In this document: positions 18,543 to 25,198 of the stretch, piece by piece
How positions within the stretch are numbered: the first letter of the stretch is position 1
How the letters are laid out: every line of letters begins with the position of its first letter
NCBI GenBank assembly: GCA_003427395.1
Contig: BFEA01000598.1
Coordinates: 694,566-719,763, forward strand
DNA length: 25,198 nt
Origin: Chara braunii
Lineage: Eukaryota > Streptophyta > Charophyceae > Charales > Characeae
Direction of reading: 5' to 3'
Position numbers and translations under genes: made by a program
The notes under the pieces: model-generated
Database searches by the model: none
What the model saw: only the letters and a program-made list of their open reading frames with translations
Told to the model about the DNA's origin: nothing

Positions 18543-19304
18543 TGCGAGGCACAAGGCCTCGATAAGCCCTACCGGGCCCTTATTTGCAACAGGTCGGCCG
18601 CCCTAAGTGAAGGCAGGCTCGACAGACAACAAGAGGCCTATTTTGGACTACTTCGCAACTGGGGTAAAATTCAGGCAGTTGCGCAGCGCCAGTTGGTTGA
18701 AGGCGCCCAGGCCCTGGCCTCCTTTATCGAATGTATCTCAGTCAGGCCCTGGGCGAGATACGCAGCATGGACCCAACTCAGACTATGGGCAGTTAGACAC
18801 TGGTAACTGTCGGTGGCCTGGGTCTGATTCGTTTGGCCGCCTGGGTCTGATTCGTTTGGACTGAGGCTCAGCCTCCCTGGGCCTACCGGAAGCTTCTGGG
18901 CCGGGGCCCAGTACTGCAGCACAGCACGCAGCAGCAGGCCACTTCGATATAGGGAAGGGCCCGCCCACACATTGGGCATTCGGGCACTGGCTGCATGCTG
19001 CGCAAGTGCTGCTGCGCTAACGCTGCCCAGGCTCACGCGCTCACGGGCGAGCTGGAAGGAGTGGGCAGCCATAGCCGAGGTGCGCTGCTGTATGCTGGAT
19101 GGGGTGCATGGTGGTCCTTGGGTGCAAGTGGCATCTGTGAGTTGGGGAACGAGGTTGTGAGTGATACGAAAGACATACCTGGTGCTTGAGGCGTGTGGCA
19201 TTAGCCGAGATCTGCTCGTACTTGGGAAGCTGTTGACGTCATCAGCGGCATTGTAGTCTAGGCTAGATAGGATCTGCCATTCGTAGTCTGGGCGCCGAGC
19301 GCCA

Positions 19305-19654
19305 GATAGGATATCAACATTGGTTCTTTGTTGATGATGATGAGACTATTCCAGCATTGTCAATTATGAGCTTTTGGTGTGCTCTTATTTGGTGAAACTC
19401 GTGATGCAATTCTGCTATTGGTTCGAGGTCACGACTATCTGGTCTCATGTGTATGATGCTGCTTGATTTCTGAAGTTCGCTATTGCTCATCTTCCTTGCA
19501 CTTGGAGATTGGTTGAATATACACAACAATTACTGCAAACTGAACTCAAAATGATCGGGGCATTACTTTTACTTTCACAGTGAAAAAAATCATCGAGAAC
19601 ATGGGCATGTCACATGTGACACCAGTATCGCGATCATGCGATCATCCTTCTGCC
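19305..19654. other. No gene seen (intron sequence)
   Basis: AT-rich, no repeat relationship recognised. A short CACATGTGAC palindrome lies near 19610. Confidence 0.5.
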
Positions 19655-19735
19655 TCCTGCTCAGTTGGTTGAAGAGCCTTGCCACTAAACGTTTTTTCTG
19701 ATAATTAGATCACGAGTCCGAACTTCAAATCTGAT
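19655..19735 (+). repeat. tRNA-like relic (SINE head?)
   Basis: GCTCAGTTGGTTGAAGAGC (19659-19677) looks like a tRNA D arm with A box. CACGAGTCCGAACTTC (19711-19726) looks like a T arm with B box, about 50 bp downstream. A T6 run at 19692 between them would stop Pol III, and the acceptor stem is not evident, so this is a decayed tRNA-derived element, not a gene. Confidence 0.45.
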
Positions 19736-19916
19736 CTCTGCTGTCGACAAAGAGAGGAGATCTGTGAGGCTCTCTTGTTTGTTCTAGTTTGCTGTTGTTT
19801 GTTAGACTGGGAGCAGAGTTGATTAGCAAGTTTACAAAATGACTTTTTTTTCTTTTTCTTTTTTTTTGGTTGTGATTGCAATTATGGTGCAAATGGTTCC
19901 CTTGGTTCTCTGTTAG

Positions 19917-20069
19917 ACTGGCAGCAGATTTGACCCTCTCAATCAGGCGGCGAAAGGGCCAGCGCCGCCTCTGCAGAAGAAGGTGGACAACTCTCCAGAA
20001 GAGCAGCACAAGGAGTTGGAAAGGAAAGTTCACCAGCTGCTTGAAGAAAGTTCATCTGCAAGCTTAGCT
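19917..20069 (+). CDS. IFT88: IFT88 exon (51 codons, phase 0-0)
   Basis: Acceptor CTTGGTTCTCTGTTAG|ACTGGC and donor TTAGCT|GTAAGAGTG both fit the consensus well, and the 153-nt length preserves frame. The product starts TGSRFDPLNQAAKGPAPPLQ and goes on SPEEQHKELERKVHQLLEES. This lines up with the vertebrate IFT88 stretch FDPLGQSRGPAPPL...SPEEKIRQLEKKVNELVEES. It is the conserved linker just before the first TPR region and is predicted to be partly coiled. Reading through the donor meets a stop within about 130 bases, so the intron must be removed. This is the strongest single support for the gene together with the next exon. Confidence 0.92.
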
Positions 20070-20272
20070 GTAAGAGTGAAATCAAATCCACCTCCCTCCC
20101 CACCTGCTCAATCCAAGATGACCTTGTCGGTTCTCCTCCCTCGATCCCCCATCGCACCCCATATCTCAACTGATTCCATTGACACGGAAGGCCAATGAAT
20201 GCAGCAGCAGCAACAACAGCAACATCAGCAACAGGAGGAAGAGGAGCACCAGGAGAATTAAGAACAGGAGGT

Positions 20273-20273
<1 letters not shown>

Positions 20274-20303
<30 letters not shown>

Positions 20304-20622
20304 AAGAAGAAGAAGAAGAAGAAGGAGTTGAGGAGGAGGAGGAGGAGGAGGAGGAGGAGGTTGAGAAGAAGAAGAAGAAGAAGAAGAAGAAGAAGAAGAA
20401 GAAGAAGAAGAAGAAGAAGAAAGACGGAAGAAGAAGAGGAAGAAGAAGAAAGACGGAAGAAGAAGAAGAAGGAAGAAAGAAGAAGAAGAAGAAGAAGAAG
20501 AAGAAGAAGAAGAAGAAGAAGAAGGAGTTGAGGAGGAGGAGGAGGAGGAGGAGGTTGAGAAGAAGAAGAAGAAGAAGAAGAAGAAGAAGAAGAAGAAGAA
20601 GAAGAAGAAGAAGAAGAAGAAG
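20274..20622 (+). repeat. 349-bp GAA/GGA purine tract
   Basis: The + strand is purine except for four TT pairs (20328, 20361, 20528, 20554) and two C (20425, 20454). GAA runs alternate with GGA blocks. GAAGGAGTTGAGGAGGAGGA occurs at 20321 and again at 20521, so the tract contains a 200-bp duplication. A CAG/CAA-rich and GGA-rich lead-in lies at 20201-20270. The long Ser/Leu- and Arg-rich frames across it are not genes. Confidence 0.95.
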
Positions 20623-20699
20623 CTCTCGATGTCACCTCCCCCTCATCTCGCCATCACGTCATCACCCTCGTTCTCCTTGTTGTCTCTTTGTTGCTAAGG

Positions 20700-21300
20700 A
20701 TTATAGTCAAAGAATGAATGAATGAATGAACAACGAATCAATGTCTGCTGGATTTTTCAGCAATTGTAAATGAGAAGGAACTCCCTTCAGCGCTCCATCC
20801 CGTGCTCTCCCATCCTGGTAGCACCACTATTATACGCAATCCATCCCACGACTCAAACGAAGAGGACAATTAAAGTAAAGACGGCAGAGAAGATAACCAA
20901 GGAAACAAGGAGGACACTGAGAGACAGCAAGAGGATATTAAATATTATTAAGTAAAGGCAGCGACACAGATAAACAACGGCATCAAATAGGAATTTTTTA
21001 TAGGATTGAATAAAGACAGCTGGCAAAGTGCCTTTATCTCAAATTATTTTAGAATTGAACCACCAGTTTGACGGACCTCATTTTCTCGAGCCTGAAATTA
21101 CTCCTCCTACCGTGCCCTTCCCAGCCTGACTGGTCGAGTTTAGCAGGCCATAGCGAGGAGGGGCAACAACCATAGGGCGTTGCATTCAGTTTGTGATCTT
21201 TTTTTTTACAGGTGTTCGTTTTTTCCCCCCCTTCTCGGCAATCTTGAGATATCATGATTGCGGATTGAGCTGACCGGCCCCAGGCAATTCAGAAATATCT
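20700..21300. other. No gene seen (intron sequence)
   Basis: Contains a short GAAT repeat (20712-20731). The open frames here show no recognisable domain or splice-site support. Confidence 0.5.
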
Positions 21301-21307
21301 GGTCATC

Positions 21308-21381
21308 TGGTTGCAGTGGGATTCGAACATGGGTCTGTGTTTCAATGATTCATGGGTGTACCAACTGAGCTAGGCCAAGCG
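21308..21381 (-). repeat. tRNA-like relic on the - strand
   Basis: On the - strand TAGCTCAGTTGG (21361-21372) matches a tRNA A box and GTTCGAATCCC (21318-21328) a B box, about 32 bases apart, as in a tRNA. The T stem does not pair (CCATG against CCCAC) and the acceptor ends (CTTGGCC and TGCAACC) do not match, so it is not a functional tRNA. A tRNA pseudogene or the head of a SINE are the options. Confidence 0.65.
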
Positions 21382-21474
21382 GTATAGGTTTTTTTTTCTT
21401 TTTTTTTCGTTTTGCTGTTTTCTTTACTTTTTTCTGTTTTTTTTTAATAAAAAAGGTCTTGCTTTTATTTCATT

Positions 21475-21764
21475 TAATATCAAGGAGGCCGAGATCTCCT
21501 CCACAAACAACCGGCGGGAGATATCTGGGGCCAATACCCAGCTTTGGGCACCAGGCGAAGGGTCAACGACTACACAGGCCCCAGTAAGCTACAAAAAGGG
21601 GGATCAGGTCTAGGGTTTAAGCTTACAGTAGTTTACAGACAGGGTTCAAGGGGGGGGAGTAAGGGTTTAGGGGCTAGGAATGAAGAGGTACGGAGCAGGA
21701 GACTACCGTAGGGTACAAACTTACAAAGACAAGGCTCGCCAGAGCATGCCTCAAGGGGGACCTT
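21475..21764. other. No gene seen (intron sequence)
   Basis: Moderately GC-rich sequence with GGGTTTA/GGTTTAAG motifs and a G8 run (21650-21657). No open frame with support. Confidence 0.45.
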
Positions 21765-22031
21765 CTTGATGCGATGTGTTTTCTTTAGTTTCTTTCTTAA
21801 ATATATTTTCCCCTGATTTTTTTCTGTCCACGGAGATGAGAATTGAAACACTCAAGTTGGGGCAATTAAACTTTTTTGCACCGCCCCGATAGCCCCCTTG
21901 ATGCGATGTGTTTTCTTTAGTTCCTTTCTTTAATATATTTTCCCCTGATTTTTTTCTGTCCAAGGAGATGAGAATTGAAACACTCAAGTTGGGGTAATTA
22001 AACTTTTTTGCACCGCACGGATAGCCCCCTT
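21765..22031. repeat. Two tandem 132-bp units
   Basis: CTTGATGCGATGTGTTTTCT at 21765 recurs at 21897. The units end in GATAGCCCCCTTG and differ at few positions. The 132-bp period is a multiple of three, so a 102-codon frame on the - strand (21751-22059) reads through both units as two 44-residue repeats. There is no other sign that it is coding. Confidence 0.9.
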
Positions 22032-22394
22032 GCACCCGGTATAGGGCAAACCTGGCCATGGCCTCGCCTCGGCACGCACAGGTGGCATTGTTGCTAGGCC
22101 TGGAGGCGGTCTTAAGTTGTCGAAGAAGTTTTTAGGTGTAAAGGCTGACAAGGAGAAGGCCGGAAGACGGGAGACAGCTGTGGCCCACAGACTGCCTGCT
22201 CGCCGGACTGGTTAGCGACGACAGACCCAAGATGGAAAAAAGGTGAAAGCATCACACTTCAGTGACTTCACACACTCGCATCACACATCCAGACTTTTAG
22301 AGAAGGACACTGTGAAGCATGGGAGTGCGTGAAGAAATGCCGAGCGCCCATGTCGCTGAATGCTACACACATGTAACGGTCAACGAACACAGCT

Positions 22395-22592
22395 GGACCC
22401 GGTTTCCAGCAGGTGCCGCTTCCCACCAATAGAGAGATGGAGCAGCCCGACAGATAAGCTGTCCATTCTGAGGGTTCTCTTACGACCGCCGGGATAGAGG
22501 GCTTACACAAGGGCTTTTTCCGCAAACAAACAAACAAACAAACAAACAAACAAACAAACAAACAAACAAACAAACAAACAAAACAAACAAAC
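22395..22592 (+). mobile_element. Short retroposon, copy 3, with AAAC-repeat tail
   Basis: GGACCCGGTTTCCAGCAGGT followed by GCCGCTTCCCACCAATAGAG matches the start of copy 2 over about 45 bp. The body is longer here (22395-22522) and ends TTTTCCGC before an (AAAC)n tail of about 70 bp (22523-22592); copy 2 ends TTCTCGC before its tail. A target duplication was not found. Confidence 0.7.
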
Positions 22593-22599
22593 ACATCAT

Positions 22600-22980
22600 G
22601 AGTTGGAATCCTTATCGTGAATCAGATGAAAACTATGAAGTTCGGGAGTGCGCCATATGCGTGTTCATAAGTTTTGCTTCGACCTTTGTGCGGGCGGTGC
22701 ATGATGAATGTGTGTCAATTGGTTTGGTGAATAATTTATTAGTTTGTCTGATTCATCCTCATGCTGTGCCGGATAGTTTGCGCGTCCGTCTATGGGCCTC
22801 GCTACACTACTCACAACATGCACAAGAGAGAAAAAAACATGGCAGTGCATCTTCCCAGGTTCTAGAGGACGATTCATTCGCATTTTGCACATTTCCTGAG
22901 TAGTGCAGGGAGGCCCTATCACTTTCACAGTTTCACTTTCTCTAGGAGCTATGCCCTTACACAAAAAGGAATAAAAGAGA
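22600..22980. other. No gene seen (intron sequence)
   Basis: A 101-codon frame (22598-22903, +) starts with ATG but has no recognisable domain, and no splice sites tie it to the neighbouring exons. Confidence 0.45.
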
Positions 22981-23117
22981 GAGAGAGTGCTTGTAGCCTT
23001 GAACTCATCCCCTTCTGGAAAATGTGATTGTCACTTATGTCTGCAAGAGGCTAGGAGGTGCTTGGTGAACATTGAACTCCCTTTTTGTTTCATTTTTTCA
23101 TTTTTTCATTTTTTCAG

Positions 23118-23204
23118 GGCGATTTCAGTCTGGCCTTGGAAAAGGCGAAAGAGGCAGCGAAGAGGGAGAGGGTACTCTGCAAGCAACGCGAGCAGGCAAA
23201 TATG
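23118..23204 (+). CDS. IFT88: IFT88 exon (29 codons, phase 0-0)
   Basis: The acceptor TTTTTTCAG|GGCGAT follows three repeats of the pyrimidine-rich CATTTTTT. The donor is ATG|GTATGTTTAG. The 87-nt exon encodes GDFSLALEKAKEAAKRERVL followed by CKQREQANM. This corresponds to the vertebrate IFT88 segment GDLKLALEKAKDAGRKERVLVRQREQ, the first helices of the TPR region. Joined after the previous exon it continues the same alignment with no gap. The expected next exon (a conserved helix pair of the first TPR) was not found before the window ends. Confidence 0.93.
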
Positions 23205-23510
23205 GTATGTTTAGTATGTGCTAAGGACAAAAGAAGTATGTATGAACTATGTACTATGTAGTACAAAAGTTGGACCAGGTACAACATATGGTCTGTATGT
23301 ACCAAGTACAATAGTTGGACCAGGAACAGAAGTAAACTGCACCCGACTCCCTGAAGCTCAGAGCATCCTCATGCTTAAACTCGCAACGGGCATAATGAAT
23401 CGCAACTGAGCAAGACATAGTACTAATGCAAGTTATGCAACACATAAGAAGAGAATGAGAAGATGAAGAACAAGACCATCATGATGAGAATGATGTGTTT
23501 TTTGAGCTGA
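23205..23510. other. Start of next IFT88 intron; short repeat
   Basis: Begins with the donor GTATGT. GTTGGACCAGGTACAACATA near 23269 and GTTGGACCAGGAACAGAAGT near 23313 are a short direct repeat. No exon was recognised. Confidence 0.6.
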
Positions 23511-24222
23511 CAGAGGGTTAGCATCTCCCCTCGATAAGGGCAGGGAATAGTCTTTAGTATTCTGATTCACATAGCTATGTGAATAGTAGAATCTAATATC
23601 TATTCTGATAGCAGAGAGAGGGTTAGCATCTCCCCTCGATAAGGACGGGGACTAGTCTGTTCTGATTCACATAGCTATGTCACAGCGAATAGTAGAATCT
23701 ATTCTGATAGCAGAGAGAGGGTTAGCATCTCCCTCGATAAGGACCGGGAATAGTCTGTTCTGATTCACATAGCTGTGTCAATAGTAGAATCCATTCTGAT
23801 AGCCGAGAGAGGGTTAGCATCTCCCCTCGATAAGGACGGGGAATAGTCTGTTCTGATGCACATAGCTCTGTGAATAGTAGAATCGATAAGGACGGGGAAT
23901 AGTCCGTTCTGATTCACATAGCTATGTGAATAGTAGAATCCATTCTGATAGACGAGAGAGGATTAGCATCTACCCTCGATAAGGACGGGGAATAGTCTGT
24001 TCACATAGCTATGTGGATAGTAGAATCCATTCTGATAGACACGAGAGGATTAGCATCTCCCCTCGATAAGGACGAGGAATAGTCTGTTCTGATTCACATA
24101 GCTGTATGAATAGTGGAATCTATTCTGATAGCCGAGAGAGGGTAAGCATCTCCCGCGATAAGGATGGGAATGATCTGTTCTGATTCACATAGCTATGTGA
24201 ATAGTAGAATCTATTCTGATAC
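23511..24222 (+). repeat. Satellite-like tandem array, about 8 units of 80-110 bp
   Basis: Each unit reads approximately GAGAGAGGGTTAGCATCTCC, CCTCGATAAGGACGGGGAAT, AGTCTGTTCTG, ATTCACATAGCTATGTGAAT and AGTAGAATCYATTCTGATAG. Units start near 23513, 23623, 23719, 23811, 23953, 24041 and 24133. One (about 23884) lacks its first third and others have small deletions. The centre of the consensus unit is a perfect 20-bp palindrome. Confidence 0.93.
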
Positions 24223-24232
24223 GACCCTACTA

Positions 24233-24540
24233 GATCAACCTTATCCGCGGATGAGAGTCCCTGGAGTAGTCGCAGATTAGGAGGAACAGGGGTGGAGTAA
24301 GGGTACTAAATCCGTCTTTCCTTCCTCGGAAACAATCGATGCTGCTGTCTCAGGGTCCCCCGGCCAAAACTCAGGGAAGCATTGTGTGAGAAAATTATGT
24401 AAGGGACGCTGGACCCGGTTAGAAAGGGGGTACTGGGCTTGATCGTAGTGCCCCATCTGGTTCGGATAGGAGGGGATCTGTTATCTATTCACTGTGATTC
24501 TTGTCATCTTAGCCGTTTGTCTAAGTGTGGTCTAGGGTAG
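24233..24540. other. No gene seen
   Basis: Unique-looking sequence after the array. No open frame of note and no recognisable element. Confidence 0.45.
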
Positions 24541-24543
24541 TAT

Positions 24544-24615
24544 CTGTTCTGGTTCACATAGCAGGGGTTCTGTTCTGGTTCACATAGCAGGGGATCTGTT
24601 CTGGTTCACATAGCT
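24544..24615 (+). repeat. Three short repeats sharing the satellite core
   Basis: CTGTTCTGGTTCACATAGC occurs near 24545, 24570 and 24596, the first two followed by AGGGG. It is a variant of the CTGTTCTGATTCACATAGC part of the upstream array, so the array family has a detached, truncated outlier. Confidence 0.8.
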
Positions 24616-25103
24616 TGAACTGCTACGGTACAAAGATATCGGGATGTTGTAGCTTTTGGCTGGACAGATTCCAGAAGCGGGCAATGGACGGTCGGATGTG
24701 CGTACCGACCGATCGACCCAATTCTACGGGTAGCAGCTGCAGAGTGCAGTTGGCCCTTTCACTAGCAATCCGACAGGTCATTCCACCTTGTCAGTCTGAC
24801 CAACAGTCAGTACAAGAACAGCAACTCAGTCCTAAGAAACAACTGGCAACGACCTGAAGCATCAAAGGGAAACTGCGGCCGGCGAGTCAGGGAACCAGTA
24901 CGGGTTCAGGAAGTCCAAGAACGGGAACTGCAACAAGTACATAGTCCAGCAGCTGCCAGACAAACAGCGCAATTTCCATTCGAGCCTGTTGCAGAATTAC
25001 TGTTGCAGTATTGAGCGGTCAAGCGTCGAGTGAGGCTGACAGGGAGTGCAGTAGAGTAGTCAACAACACGAGGGGCCCCCCATGGATCCGAGCTTGCGTG
25101 TGT
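24616..25103. other. No gene recognised
   Basis: Frames rich in Gln and charged residues occur (e.g. 24615-24857, +) but show no domain or splice-site support. The next IFT88 exon was searched for by its expected sequence and not seen. Confidence 0.45.

Positions 25104-25198
<95 letters not shown>
25104..25198. repeat. CA then GA compound microsatellite
   Basis: About fifteen CA units (25105-25135) run into about thirty GA units that reach the end of the window. Confidence 0.95.

Larger units (their letters stand above)
17072..19304. mobile_element. 2.2-kb element with long diverged inverted arms
   Basis: The ends are TGGCGCTCGGCGCCCAG (17072-17088) and CTGGGCGCCGAGCGCCA (19288-19304). Arms of about 780 bp (17072-17850 and 18540-19304) pair in blocks: CCCAGAAGCTTCCGGTAGGCCC, CCCAGGGCCTG, CCTTCACTTAGGGCGG, TCAACCAACTG and ACAACTGCCTGAA. 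Each has its complement in the other arm in the right order; overall similarity is perhaps 60-70%. Open frames in the arms resemble no known transposase. The centre holds a fold-back element (18025-18326) and a short retroposon (18429-18527), so it is older than both. No target duplication was identified. Confidence 0.65.
16111..19916 (+). other. IFT88 intron (3806 bp), GT-AG, phase 0
   Basis: Starts GTGAGACC and ends CTTGGTTCTCTGTTAG. It is filled with simple sequence (CT-rich tract, poly-C) and nested mobile elements, the largest being 17072-19304. No further exon was recognised, and the flanking exons join without a gap against vertebrate IFT88. Confidence 0.75.
20070..23117 (+). other. 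IFT88 intron (3048 bp), GT-AG, phase 0
   Basis: Starts GTAAGAGTG and ends CATTTTTTCATTTTTTCAG. It carries the GAA/GGA purine tract, a tRNA-like relic, a 132-bp tandem repeat and retroposon copy 3. The flanking exons join with no residues missing relative to vertebrate IFT88. Confidence 0.82.

Noticed and set aside
18671-19201. 176-codon frame (-) as a transposase
   Set aside because: Low-complexity composition, no DDE or zinc-finger motifs, and the opposite arm does not keep the same frame throughout.
19925-20069. Alternative acceptor CAG|ATTTGACCC for the middle exon
   Set aside because: It would be out of phase with the upstream exon; the TTAG at 19916 gives phase 0 and restores the conserved GS.FDPL.
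20258-20635. 125-codon Ser/Leu-rich frame (-) and Arg-rich frames (+)
   Set aside because: They are translations of the GAA/GGA repeat with no stop codons by composition.
18331-22594. Conserved peptide LLVGSGTC on the - strand at two places
   Set aside because: It is the reverse translation of the shared start of retroposon copies 2 and 3; similarity at DNA level explains it.
22598-22903. 101-codon frame starting with ATG
   Set aside because: No known domain, no splice sites linking it to the IFT88 exons, and IFT88 aligns without a gap across this intron.

Overview
ORGANISM. The window is nuclear DNA of a repeat-rich eukaryote. Two signals point to the green lineage, most likely a streptophyte alga with flagellate sperm and large introns (Chara-like; an inference, not proven). 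First, the LINE has the L1-type layout common in plants: gag-like ORF1, then endonuclease, reverse transcriptase and a zf-RVT zinc finger. Second, three short phase-0 exons on the + strand encode a recognisable N-terminal part of IFT88, an intraflagellar-transport protein that seed plants have lost. No bacterial-style genes, CRISPR arrays, rRNA genes or intact tRNA genes were seen.

LAYOUT. 1-421: 3' end of a broken Ty3/gypsy pol (integrase tail and chromodomain), followed by an LTR-like region. 1536-1646: first copy of a 111-bp palindromic MITE. 1650-2260: hairpins, a TA tract and an unexplained GC-rich block. 2268-10683: a degraded L1-type LINE with tandem 5'UTR monomers, ORF1, ORF2, an internal insertion, a 472-bp tandem duplication and an A-rich tail. 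10687-11070: a 384-bp long hairpin. 11083-12860: a nested fold-back complex holding a 277-bp TIR element with TTA target duplications and a recognisable empty site. 12914-13600: two more inverted-repeat elements. 13957-15050: first copy of a short A-tailed retroposon, long homopolymers and a further fold-back element.

15892-23204: part of the IFT88 gene, with exons at 15892-16110, 19917-20069 and 23118-23204. The 3.8-kb intron between the first two holds CT-rich and poly-C tracts and a 2.2-kb element with long diverged inverted arms. That element in turn contains a fold-back element and a 99-bp retroposon with a perfect 15-bp target duplication. The 3.0-kb intron between the last two holds a 349-bp GAA/GGA purine tract, tRNA-like relics, a 132-bp tandem repeat and another retroposon copy. 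After the last exon come a roughly 90-bp satellite whose monomers carry a palindrome, an unidentified kilobase, and a CA/GA microsatellite running off the end.

HOW IT FITS TOGETHER. The only host gene supported is IFT88; the exons encoding its start and its TPR body were not found here and probably lie outside. Nearly everything else is transposable elements and their debris. The most likely undescribed material is the short A-tailed retroposon family, the fold-back families (several nested in one another) and the 111-bp MITE.
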